Of a stretch of 64,000 nucleotides of DNA, positions 6,944 through 14,115 are shown in pieces. The notes below the pieces were generated by a model. It saw only the letters and a list, made by a program, of their open reading frames with translations. It ran no database searches and had not been told where the DNA came from. The stretch spans positions 1-64,000 of IMG/VR virus record IMGVR_UViG_3300035670_000154. The stretch is one strand, 5' to 3'. Within the stretch, counting starts at the first letter, position 1; every line of letters begins with the position of its first letter. The stretch is from a virus. The position numbers were made by a program, and so were the translations under genes.

Positions 6944-7389
6944 ATGGCTTTAGTAAAGCAACGATTTCGATGGAAAGAGTTGGATTGAGCATTGGTGATG
7001 GATTTAAAACACTTTCATTTGATACACACATTAATTTTGGTAAAAATGTTAGTCGTTATGCAAGAATTAATTCATTAAAAGAGCTGGTTTATACAACAGA
7101 TGTTTTCAATAAGGTTTTAAATTTTTTTAAAAATTCAGAGTGTTTTTTTTATGTTGAAGTTGATGTAAATGATGATATATATAAATTTTTTGTAGCTAGC
7201 GAAGCTGCTTTTATAAAAATAAAGCTTTCTGAAAATAAAGATGAAAATTTATATAGACAAATAGAATTTACCGATAAAGTAATAGCAAATAGATTAAAAA
7301 AAGAAGAACTTAGAGGTATTGAATATTACATTAATTTAAAAGAAAAGGCAGAATACGAATTTGAAAGAGGTTTGTGTGATTGGAAATAA
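6940..7389 (+). CDS. hypothetical protein, 149 aa
   Basis: Unknown family; mixed alpha/beta with a lysine/glutamate-rich C-terminal half. GGAGATGATTT precedes the ATG. It lies between two promoters of the same type and ahead of dut. Confidence 0.65.
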   Translation: MNGFSKATISMERVGLSIGDGFKTLSFDTHINFGKNVSRYARINSLKELVYTTDVFNKVLNFFKNSECFFYVEVDVNDDIYKFFVASEAAFIKIKLSENKDENLYRQIEFTDKVIANRLKKEELRGIEYYINLKEKAEYEFERGLCDWK

Positions 7390-7400
7390 TGTGATACAAT
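7372..7400 (+). promoter_or_regulatory. promoter upstream of dut
   Basis: TTGTGT (7372-7377), 17-bp spacer, TACAAT (7395-7400) with TGA extension. It overlaps the end of the upstream gene and is followed by GGAG and the dut ATG at 7425. Confidence 0.55.
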
Positions 7401-7424
7401 ATGTTTTTTAACTGGAGATAAAAA

Positions 7425-7895
7425 ATGAAACAAATTGAAATTAAAATTTTAAACAGAAATCTTATTTCTGAAGAATATGGTGTAAAATATGCAACTGATG
7501 GTTCTGCTGGTGTTGATTTAAGAAATTGTGGATTAGATGAAGCAGAAGGTATTGATCTAATCACAATTAAGCCTGGTCAGACAGTTTTGTTAAAATCTGG
7601 ACTTGCTATTAACATTAAAGACCCTGGATTGGCTGCATTTATTTTTCCACGTAGCGGAATTGGTCATAAAAATGGTATTGTTCTTGGAAACTTAACTGGG
7701 GTTATTGATTCTGATTACCAAGGTGAAATCAAAATTAGTTTGTGGAATCGCTCTGATAAACCATATACAATAATGCCATACGATAGAATTGCACAAATGG
7801 TGTTTATGCCAGTTTCTCAGGTTGGATTTAATGTTGTTGATGAATTTGAAAAATCAGACCGTGGCGAAGGCGGCTTTGGTAGCACTGGTAATTAA
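7425..7895 (+). CDS. dut: dUTPase (trimeric type)
   Basis: Hydrolyses dUTP to dUMP and pyrophosphate, keeping uracil out of DNA and supplying dUMP to the phage thymidylate synthase. All five motifs are visible: AGVDLRN (motif 1), [15 protein letters not shown] (motifs 2-3 region), [17 protein letters not shown] (substrate pocket) and the C-terminal [11 protein letters not shown] (motif 5, closing the active site). The length of 156 aa is normal. An upstream promoter and GGAG are present. Confidence 0.95.
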   Translation: MKQIEIKILNRNLISEEYGVKYATDGSAGVDLRNCGLDEAEGIDLITIKPGQTVLLKSGLAINIKDPGLAAFIFPRSGIGHKNGIVLGNLTGVIDSDYQGEIKISLWNRSDKPYTIMPYDRIAQMVFMPVSQVGFNVVDEFEKSDRGEGGFGSTGN

Positions 7896-7915
7896 TTTTT
7901 AAAAAAGGATTTAAA

Positions 7916-8089
7916 ATGACAAATGATCAAAAATTAGATGTTTTAGCAAAAAATCAAATGGCTTTAAAAGACGCAATAAATAGAATCGTTGATGAGCTTG
8001 GATTAATTTTGCCTGATGATGTGAATAATATGCTAAATGGAGAAGGTGGGGTAGAAGATAGTTTACGTCAAGCATTTTTAATCAAATAA
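7916..8089 (+). CDS. hypothetical protein, 57 aa
   Basis: Helical acidic small protein following dut by 20 bases. AAAAAAGGAT precedes the ATG. Unknown family. Confidence 0.6.
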   Translation: MTNDQKLDVLAKNQMALKDAINRIVDELGLILPDDVNNMLNGEGGVEDSLRQAFLIK

Positions 8090-8108
8090 TATATTTATCT
8101 TGGAGTAA

Positions 8109-8156
8109 ATGATGATGGCATGTATTGTTGCATTATATGAAATTTTAAAAGTTTAG
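8109..8156 (+). CDS. possible 15-aa leader peptide
   Basis: Three consecutive ATGs behind TGGAG open a 15-codon frame ending at TAG 8154-8156, 12 bases before the next gene. It could be a leader peptide or chance. Evidence is only the ribosome site and the position. Confidence 0.25.
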   Translation: MMMACIVALYEILKV

Positions 8157-8168
8157 TGGAGGTGTTTT

Positions 8169-8984
8169 ATGGTAGAGTTTTTAAAAGAAGGTGATAAATT
8201 TTTATGTACAAATGGGCATGGTTCTGTTTTTGGTGAAATTTTTATGCTAGAAGACGGTTTGTATTATTATTCTGATAATCACAATATAGGTGGATGTTAT
8301 ACATGGCATACACTAAAATGTATTCAAGAAAAACTATTAGAGTTAAATTCTTTTAAAAAACAAAAATATGGTTTTAATGACCATATGGAACCAAAACAGC
8401 ATGTAAAACCAATCAAAATTAAAGAGACACAAGATTTGGTGGTAAATTTTTTAGATGCAGAAAATGGTGATATAGTATGCAAAAATGATAATGGTAGTAT
8501 CATTGGCGTTATTTTAAAATCTCCACTTTCTGGATATTATGTTTATCTCATTTTAAATGAAAATATAAATATTGAAACACAAAAAATTATTGAAGATAAA
8601 ACAAATAAATTAAATGAAGAAAATAAGGATGAGATATCAAAAAACATTTCAAATGAATTAGAAAAAATGCAAAATGAAATAGAAAAAAATGAAGGAAGAA
8701 AAGATGACAAAGGGAAGGCTATGTTTTCTCTAATACCAGCACTTGCTGAGGCAGAGGTTGCAAAAGTATTAACTTTTGGAGCGGCTAAGTACGGTAGAGA
8801 CAACTGGCGTTTTTTAGAAGATTTAGAAATACGAACAATGGACGCAGCTTTAAGGCATATAAGTGAAACAAGACTAGGAAGAAAAACAGATAATGAAAGC
8901 GGATTACATCCAATAGCTCATGCTATTTGTGAGTTATTGTTTTTTTTAGAACATGAGCTTGACAAAAACAAAAAACAAGATTAA
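8169..8984 (+). CDS. dATP/dGTP diphosphohydrolase-domain protein with duplicated N-terminal module
   Basis: The C-terminal about 90 residues match the dATP/dGTP diphosphohydrolase family (DUF5664, dGTP_diPhyd_N): KAMFSLIPALAEAEVAKVLTFGA, KYGRDNWR, then MDAALRHISE and HPIAHAICELLFFLEHEL with the acidic/His residues expected of a MazG-like site. The N-terminal part is unusual: a motif around residues 12-40 (CTNGHGSVFGEIF..GLYYY) recurs at about 97-125 (CKNDNGSIIGVIL..GYYVY), followed by a Glu/Lys/Asn coiled-coil linker (about 140-178). It would remove purine dNTPs, in line with dut and thyA nearby. Confidence 0.75.
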   Translation: MVEFLKEGDKFLCTNGHGSVFGEIFMLEDGLYYYSDNHNIGGCYTWHTLKCIQEKLLELNSFKKQKYGFNDHMEPKQHVKPIKIKETQDLVVNFLDAENGDIVCKNDNGSIIGVILKSPLSGYYVYLILNENINIETQKIIEDKTNKLNEENKDEISKNISNELEKMQNEIEKNEGRKDDKGKAMFSLIPALAEAEVAKVLTFGAAKYGRDNWRFLEDLEIRTMDAALRHISETRLGRKTDNESGLHPIAHAICELLFFLEHELDKNKKQD

Positions 8985-9068
8985 TATTTCTTGACTAATT
9001 AGTATTGTAAATAAAAACCGAAATGATATTTTCTTTTTCCCTTTCAAAAGTATTAAAGTAGGTTTTTT

Positions 9069-9098
9069 TACCCACCAAAAACGGTGGGTATTTTTTTA
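9069..9098 (+). terminator. strong intrinsic terminator
   Basis: TACCCACC (9069-9076) pairs with GGTGGGTA (9083-9090), followed by seven T. It ends the dut-to-diphosphohydrolase unit. Upstream (8991-9060) lie TTGACT and the palindrome ACTAATTAGT, which could mark a short RNA, but no good -10 is seen. Confidence 0.85.
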
Positions 9099-9131
9099 TG
9101 CACAAAAAATGTTTCTTTTTTACTACGAATT

Positions 9132-9488
9132 ATGAAAATAAATCCAAAAAAATGTGTTGAAGATTTAATGCAAGATGCTCTAATTTTTGAGTCATGCAAT
9201 AAGCTAATTTTTATTGCTGAAAATAATGGCATTGATATTGTTTATGAAAAATACATTCCTGACCACGCTATTTATCTGTATGAGGATAGAACAATAACAA
9301 TAAAAACATCTTTAAATAAAAATGAACGTGATTTTGCAATTGCTTATTGCTTGGGAAGAATTTTGTTTTGTGATGATGTTTATGAATTTTGTTTTGACGG
9401 AAATAAAAATTATGATAAAATAGACTCTGGTAAAAACGCTCATGGTTTTGGCGTTGAGTTTGCTAACGAGTTTCTAAAGGTGGGGTGA
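9132..9488 (+). CDS. degenerate ImmA/IrrE-like (DUF955) protein
   Basis: 118 aa from the ATG at 9132; the longer frame would start inside the terminator. The layout of ImmA/IrrE metallopeptidases is visible (ITIKTSLNKNERDFAIAYCL, then GFGVEFANEFL near the C-terminus), but the HExxH zinc site reads YCLGR, so catalysis is not expected. ImmA/IrrE proteins cleave repressors; a dead version could bind such partners without cutting. No clear Shine-Dalgarno. The family call is a pattern judgement. Confidence 0.5.
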   Translation: MKINPKKCVEDLMQDALIFESCNKLIFIAENNGIDIVYEKYIPDHAIYLYEDRTITIKTSLNKNERDFAIAYCLGRILFCDDVYEFCFDGNKNYDKIDSGKNAHGFGVEFANEFLKVG

Positions 9489-9492
9489 TTAA

Positions 9493-10167
9493 ATGAATTG
9501 TGGTTTTAGAGAAGGACTTTATTTAGATACATTTATGTGTATCAATTCATTTGATATTTTAACAGAGCCTGTGTTAGATAGAAGAATGCTAAACCAATTT
9601 TTTAAAAAATATGAAATTGAAGAACATTGTATAATGGATTTCTTTTGTTATGAAATTTTACCTAAAAGTAAAGATTATTCAAAAGAAAAAATAATTATTT
9701 CTCAAGAGCTTGCTAATAAGTTTTGTGATTATTATATGGGGATTAAAATGAAAAACTGTTGTAATTGCTGTAAATGTTGCTGCCAAAATAAGTGCTGTAA
9801 TAAAAAAGATGATAATGCTATAAAAATAGATGTAGAAAAAGAGATTGAAAGTTTTGTTGCTGGTATGCGTGGTGTGTATGGAGCTGGGTTTCTGGTTGAT
9901 GGAGTTAATGGAGAAGAAAAAAGGGTGGTAATTAATTATTGTAAAAACAAAATAAAAAACATACCAACCATTGAGATATATGAAAATAGATTTAATGAAG
10001 AATTATACTTAGACATGGTTCTTGTTGATTATATTGAAGACTGCTTAACATCAAAGCATAGAGACTTTTCTCTTGATGAAAAGATTGAAGCTATAGAGCA
10101 TTTAAATAAGTTTATTAACATTAGAGCCACAGAGTGGTTAAGTGATATAAAAAATGCAATTAGATAA
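9493..10167 (+). CDS. protein with a dense cysteine cluster, 224 aa
   Basis: Residues about 92-107 read NCCNCCKCCCQNKCC: ten cysteines within fourteen positions, between an N-terminal about 90-residue domain and a C-terminal about 115-residue domain. Such a cluster could bind metal ions or form a linker. GGGGATTAAA before an internal ATG at the cluster may allow a shorter product. No family recognised. GGGGTGATTAA precedes the main ATG. Confidence 0.65.
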   Translation: MNCGFREGLYLDTFMCINSFDILTEPVLDRRMLNQFFKKYEIEEHCIMDFFCYEILPKSKDYSKEKIIISQELANKFCDYYMGIKMKNCCNCCKCCCQNKCCNKKDDNAIKIDVEKEIESFVAGMRGVYGAGFLVDGVNGEEKRVVINYCKNKIKNIPTIEIYENRFNEELYLDMVLVDYIEDCLTSKHRDFSLDEKIEAIEHLNKFINIRATEWLSDIKNAIR

Positions 10168-10324
10168 AGATGATCTATATTTTCTTATAGGAATCATCAA
10201 TAAACTTACTGATAGGATAGAGCGAAAAAATGCGATTTTAGCTCTATCTGGTCATGGTAAAATAAAAATTGATGATATATCTAAAGAGTTGAAATGTTTT
10301 TTTGAAAACAAAATGGAGAAATAA
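10154..10324 (+). CDS. hypothetical protein, 56 aa
   Basis: Overlaps the end of the previous gene by 14 bases in another frame and stops just before thyA. Helical, charged; unknown family. No strong Shine-Dalgarno, so translation probably depends on coupling. Confidence 0.5.
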   Translation: MQLDKDDLYFLIGIINKLTDRIERKNAILALSGHGKIKIDDISKELKCFFENKMEK

Positions 10325-10326
10325 AC

Positions 10327-11130
10327 ATGAGTTTGTTTGAAAATGATTATTTACAATGTTTGAGAGACATTCTTGATTATGGAACTAAAAAAGATGATAG
10401 AACTGGAACAGGGACATTATCTTTATTTTCACAACAGATTTATGTTAATTTAAAAAATGGTTTTCCATTAATCACAACAAAGAAAATTCATATACCATCT
10501 GTTGTGCATGAGCTTATTTGGTTTTTAAGTGGAAATACAAACATAAAATATCTACATGAAAATAACGTTAAAATCTGGAATGAATGGGCAGATGAAAATG
10601 GTGATCTAGGTAGAGTTTATGGTGCTCAATGGAGAAGCTGGAAAGGCGCGAATGGAGAAACTTATGATCAGATAAGAGATGTTATTCAACAGATAAAAAT
10701 AAATCCAAATTCAAGGCGTTTAATCGTTTCTGCATGGAATGTTGCTGAGTTAAATCAAATGGCTTTACCTCCTTGCCACGCTTTTTTTCAATTTTATGTT
10801 GCAGATGGTAAATTATCTTGTCAATTGTATCAAAGAAGCGCTGATATGTTTTTGGGTGTTCCGTTTAATATCGCATCTTATTCTTTGCTAACGCACATGG
10901 TTGCAAAAGAGTGTGATCTTGATGTGGGGCAATTTGTATGGACTGGTGGAGATTGTCATATTTATAACAATCATATTGATCAGGTTAAAGAGCAGCTATC
11001 AAGAAAGCCAAAAAAACTTCCTGTGCTTTTTTTAAACGATGTAAATAGCATTTTTAATTACACATTTAATGATATTTGTTTTGCTGGATATGATCATCAT
11101 CCAGCAATAAAAGCACCAGTTGCTATTTAA
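10327..11130 (+). CDS. thyA: thymidylate synthase
   Basis: Converts dUMP to dTMP with methylene-tetrahydrofolate. The full ThyA pattern is present at 267 aa: [11 protein letters not shown] at the start, the catalytic cysteine in [12 protein letters not shown], the phosphate-binding [13 protein letters not shown], and the C-terminal IKAPVAI. The pyrimidine-reading Asn of [15 protein letters not shown] is present, so this is a true dTMP enzyme rather than a dCMP hydroxymethylase. GGAG in the previous gene's tail serves as ribosome site. Works downstream of dut. Confidence 0.97.
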   Translation: MSLFENDYLQCLRDILDYGTKKDDRTGTGTLSLFSQQIYVNLKNGFPLITTKKIHIPSVVHELIWFLSGNTNIKYLHENNVKIWNEWADENGDLGRVYGAQWRSWKGANGETYDQIRDVIQQIKINPNSRRLIVSAWNVAELNQMALPPCHAFFQFYVADGKLSCQLYQRSADMFLGVPFNIASYSLLTHMVAKECDLDVGQFVWTGGDCHIYNNHIDQVKEQLSRKPKKLPVLFLNDVNSIFNYTFNDICFAGYDHHPAIKAPVAI

Positions 11131-11138
11131 GGATTAAG

Positions 11139-11288
11139 ATGAATAAAGAAGAACAAGAAATACTTAAAAAATTATATGAAGATATGAATAAACATCTTGA
11201 TGATATGGTAAAATTTAATAAAGAGCTTAGAGCTATTGTTGATCAAATAAACAGCAAAAAAAGTTTAACAAAAGATTTTAAAAAATGA
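11139..11288 (+). CDS. hypothetical protein, 49 aa
   Basis: A Lys/Glu-rich single long helix, probably coiled-coil. AAGGATTAAG precedes the ATG, and the stop overlaps the methylase ATG (ATGA). Confidence 0.6.
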   Translation: MNKEEQEILKKLYEDMNKHLDDMVKFNKELRAIVDQINSKKSLTKDFKK

Positions 11289-12250
11289 ATAAAAGAAATT
11301 TAGGGCAATATTTTACAAAAGAAAATGTTTTTGATAATCCTGCATTCAAAGAATGGTCAGAAGAGTGTGATTTATACAATCAAACTGTATTAGAGCCTTT
11401 TGCAGGCAGTAATAATTTGATTGATATGTTGGGATTAGCCAAGTTCAGATCGTTCGATATTGAGCCTAAAAATGAGCGTGTAGAAAAAAGAGATACGATT
11501 GCAGATTTTCCAAAAGGATATAGTGTTTGTATTACGAATCCGCCATATCTTGCCAAAAACTCTGCAAATCGACGCGGTCTTGCATATCCAAAAACATATT
11601 ATGATGATTTGTATAAACATGCGTTAAGCTTATGCTTAACTAATTGTGAGTATGTAGCAGCTATTATTCCTATGTCTTTTTTGCATTGCGATGAAATGAA
11701 GGAAAGGCTTTATTCCTACGTAATGCTAAACAAAAAAGTTTTTGATGATACTGATCATCCAGTGTGTTTAGCCTTGTTTACACCTAAAATAAAATTTAGT
11801 GTATCTGATATAAAACTTTTTGACAACAATGAATTTATTGGAACTTTAAAAAATGTTAAAAAAACAGGAGCCAATATTATACGTTCTGAAAGACTAACAG
11901 TCAATACGATTAAATTTAATGCTAAAAATGGAAAACTTGGTTTAATTGCTATTGATAACACAAAAGAAGAATCAATTAGATTTTTTTTTGCCAATGAATT
12001 TGATAAAACATTGATAAAAAGCTCTTCCAGAAATATAACAAAAATAGATATTGGAATTGATGTCACCAAAGAGCTAATAGATTTGCTTAATGATAATTTA
12101 AAAAGATACAGAGAAATTACACACGATGTTTTTTTAAGCCCATTTAAAGGACTTCGTAAAGATGGAAAAACAAGAAGGAGAATAAGGTTTAGTGATGTAA
12201 AGGAGTTGTTTTTTGAAGTTGATAATAAATACGATTTATCATATAAATGA
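11285..12250 (+). CDS. N6-adenine DNA methyltransferase (N-6 MTase, Eco57I-like core)
   Basis: N-terminal LGQYFTKEN is the signature start of gamma-class/N-6 adenine methylases; motif I EPFAGSN (about residue 38) binds SAM, and NPPYLAKNSA (about residue 84) is the catalytic motif IV. It is about 320 aa, with no nuclease domain and no adjacent restriction gene, hence a solitary methylase. The C-terminal half (about 170-321) should hold target recognition. With the Dam-like enzyme it gives the phage two adenine methylases. Its end overlaps the convergent Panacea gene by 12 bases. Confidence 0.85.
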   Translation: MNKRNLGQYFTKENVFDNPAFKEWSEECDLYNQTVLEPFAGSNNLIDMLGLAKFRSFDIEPKNERVEKRDTIADFPKGYSVCITNPPYLAKNSANRRGLAYPKTYYDDLYKHALSLCLTNCEYVAAIIPMSFLHCDEMKERLYSYVMLNKKVFDDTDHPVCLALFTPKIKFSVSDIKLFDNNEFIGTLKNVKKTGANIIRSERLTVNTIKFNAKNGKLGLIAIDNTKEESIRFFFANEFDKTLIKSSSRNITKIDIGIDVTKELIDLLNDNLKRYREITHDVFLSPFKGLRKDGKTRRRIRFSDVKELFFEVDNKYDLSYK

Positions 12251-12655
12251 TATAATACATCCAAGACCTTTTGTGTTTTTAGCAAAATCCCAGCGATCTC
12301 CTGGTTTTTGTGTTTTTTTTACTAGCTCCCAAGGGTCTTTTTTTGCTGATTCATCAACTATGTTTTTAATTATTTCTATTTGTTTGTCATTTAGCGCATC
12401 AGTTGAAATTTGATATACATTATCTGTCGGAATTGGATGATCTTTGTAAAGGCTAAATAGCTTGTACAAGCCAATTTCAACTGGACCATAATTCCACGCG
12501 TGCATTGGTGTATCAAACAAAAGCTCACCATATTTTTTAAAATACGCATCTTGAACAAAATACAATAGCTTTTGCAGTTTTAGATGATTTACCTCTATCT
12601 GTTTGTTATTGCAAAGTTCAATTATCTTATTTGCTACTACAAGTGCTGAAATCAT
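12239..12655 (-). CDS. Panacea/SocA-like (DUF4065) protein
   Basis: 138 aa from the ATG at 12655. It has the Panacea-domain pattern: KLQKLLYFVQDAYFKKYGEL followed by AWNYGPVEIGLYKLFSLY, as in SocA/GepA-type proteins. Panacea domains act as adaptable antitoxins or adaptor proteins. This copy lies at the end of the ribonucleotide reductase strand but probably has its own promoter (12852-12860). It is the second Panacea protein of the window; the two differ clearly, so they are not a recent duplication. Confidence 0.78.
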   Translation of the reverse strand: MISALVVANKIIELCNNKQIEVNHLKLQKLLYFVQDAYFKKYGELLFDTPMHAWNYGPVEIGLYKLFSLYKDHPIPTDNVYQISTDALNDKQIEIIKNIVDESAKKDPWELVKKTQKPGDRWDFAKNTKGLGCIISFI

Positions 12656-12827
12656 AAAAAATACCAATTAAAAACACAGCTCTAAAATACCAAAACTCGC
12701 TGTGAATAGTTTTTTGTGCAAAGGAGAATGCTAATTTGTGCCGATTACGCCAAGTTCGCGCTTTTATATTGCTGCTATTGGAATAACTAAAACAATAGCA
12801 ACAATAAAACAAACACCACATCGGCAT
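12627..12827 (-). CDS. uncertain 66-aa ORF in the nrdB-Panacea gap
   Basis: The minus-strand frame from ATG 12827 runs into the Panacea gene. It has a Cys/Tyr/Phe-rich start and a basic middle using CGA, CGT and CGG arginine codons, unlike the AGA-using phage genes around it. No good Shine-Dalgarno. It may be host-derived sequence carried with nrdB, or an RNA leader, rather than a gene. Confidence 0.25.
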   Translation of the reverse strand: MPMWCLFYCCYCFSYSNSSNIKARTWRNRHKLAFSFAQKTIHSEFWYFRAVFLIGIFYDFSTCSSK

Positions 12828-12851
12828 AGTGTTTATATTGTTAAAAATAAT

Positions 12852-12860
12852 ATTATAGCA
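12852..12860 (-). promoter_or_regulatory. extended -10 promoter for the second Panacea gene
   Basis: Minus strand TGCTATAAT, a consensus -10 with TGn extension, lies just after the nrdB stop and about 200 bases upstream of the Panacea ATG. No good -35 is visible. Confidence 0.45.
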
Positions 12861-12865
12861 TATTT

Positions 12866-13882
12866 TTATTCCCAAGACAGCCCTGTGCCCGTTTGATACT
12901 CAATCACCCTAGTTTCAAAGAAATTGCGTTCTTTTTTTAGATCGATCATTTCACTCATCCACGGAAACGGATTTTCTTCTTTAGCGAAAATCGCATCCAA
13001 ACCAATTTGTTGTGCTCGTCGATTGGCGATGTAGCGAAGATATTGTTTAAACATCGGTGCGTTAAGCCCTAACACCCCACGAGGCATGGTGTCTTCAGCA
13101 TAACGATATTCCAATTCGACGGCTTTTAAAAATAACTGAGTGATTTCTTGGCGGAAAGGTTCTGTCCACAAATGTGGGTTTTCGATTTTGAGTTGGTTGA
13201 TCAAATCAATGCCAAAATTACAGTGCATACTTTCATCCCTTAGGATATACATATATTGTTCTGCTGCACCAACCATCTTGTTTTGGCGACCCATTGCAAG
13301 TATTTGTGTAAACCCAACGTAGAAAAACAAACCTTCCATCAAACAGGCAAAAACAATCATGCTTTTTAATAGCTGTTGATCTGATTCTAATGTTCCTGTT
13401 TTAAAGTTAGGGTCTGTTAGCACATCAATAAAAGGCATCAAAAAATCATCTTTATCTTTAATTGATTTTATTTCTTTGTAAGCATTAAAAATCTCACCCT
13501 CATCAAGACCAAGTGATTCTGCTATGTATTGATAAGCGTGCGTATGAATCCCTTCCTCGAACGCCTGTCGCAACAAAAATTGGCGGCATTCTGGCGCTGT
13601 GATGTGTCGATAAGTTCCCAACACAATATTATTGGCAGCCAATGAGTCTGCTGTTACAAAAAAACCGAGATTTCTTTTGATAATACGGCGCTCATCTTCT
13701 GTTAAACCATCCTTACTTTTCCATAACTCAATATCTCGCTGCATATTAATTTCTTGTGGCATCCAATGGTTAGCACACGAAGCTAAATATTTATCCCATG
13801 CCCATTTATATTTAAAAGGCACAAGTTGATTTACGTCTGTTTTTCCGTTAATAATTCTTTTGTGTTCTGCTTTTACTCTCAT
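12866..13882 (-). CDS. nrdB: ribonucleotide reductase class Ia, small subunit
   Basis: Carries the di-iron/tyrosyl radical that activates NrdA. Visible: [13 protein letters not shown], with the iron ligands Glu and His and the radical Tyr four residues after that His; the second ExxH in [11 protein letters not shown]; and [14 protein letters not shown] near the N-terminus, as in gammaproteobacterial class Ia proteins. 338 aa, with a C-terminal tail ending GLSWE. Much of the gene uses CGC/CGT/CGA and G/C-ending codons unlike its AT-rich neighbours, suggesting recent capture from a bacterial chromosome. Its ATG overlaps the 62-aa gene's stop. Confidence 0.95.
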   Translation of the reverse strand: MRVKAEHKRIINGKTDVNQLVPFKYKWAWDKYLASCANHWMPQEINMQRDIELWKSKDGLTEDERRIIKRNLGFFVTADSLAANNIVLGTYRHITAPECRQFLLRQAFEEGIHTHAYQYIAESLGLDEGEIFNAYKEIKSIKDKDDFLMPFIDVLTDPNFKTGTLESDQQLLKSMIVFACLMEGLFFYVGFTQILAMGRQNKMVGAAEQYMYILRDESMHCNFGIDLINQLKIENPHLWTEPFRQEITQLFLKAVELEYRYAEDTMPRGVLGLNAPMFKQYLRYIANRRAQQIGLDAIFAKEENPFPWMSEMIDLKKERNFFETRVIEYQTGTGLSWE

Positions 13883-14067
13883 TTATTACCTCCAACAATA
13901 CCGCTAAAAATATCAAGAGTTTTTTCAATTTCTTGAGTATAACCATCTTCAAAAACAAGCCCTAAAAACTGCCTTGTATAACCTGTTTTCTTCTCAATTT
14001 TTTTAATCATTATCTCTCTATCGACAGGATTCATTTTTCTTAATTCTTCTTTTGATGGGTATTTCAT
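13879..14067 (-). CDS. hypothetical protein between nrdA and nrdB, 62 aa
   Basis: Small charged protein ([20 protein letters not shown]) sitting between the two reductase subunit genes, overlapping the nrdB ATG by four bases. AAGGAAG precedes its ATG. Possibly an accessory or regulator of the reductase by position; no family recognised. Confidence 0.65.
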   Translation of the reverse strand: MKYPSKEELRKMNPVDREIMIKKIEKKTGYTRQFLGLVFEDGYTQEIEKTLDIFSGIVGGNK

Positions 14068-14115
14068 TTTTCTTCCTTACTAAAACAATGGGGGCAATTA
14101 TACCCCCATTAAATA

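Noticed and set aside
8169-8984. Z-genome (2-aminoadenine) pathway because of the dATP/dGTP diphosphohydrolase domain
   Set aside because: No PurZ-like adenylosuccinate synthetase or DatZ-type HD enzyme is visible, and the phage polymerase expected with that system is absent.
10327-11130. ThyA homologue as dUMP/dCMP hydroxymethylase for modified DNA
   Set aside because: The pyrimidine-reading Asn and the C-terminal IKAPVAI match a normal thymidylate synthase.
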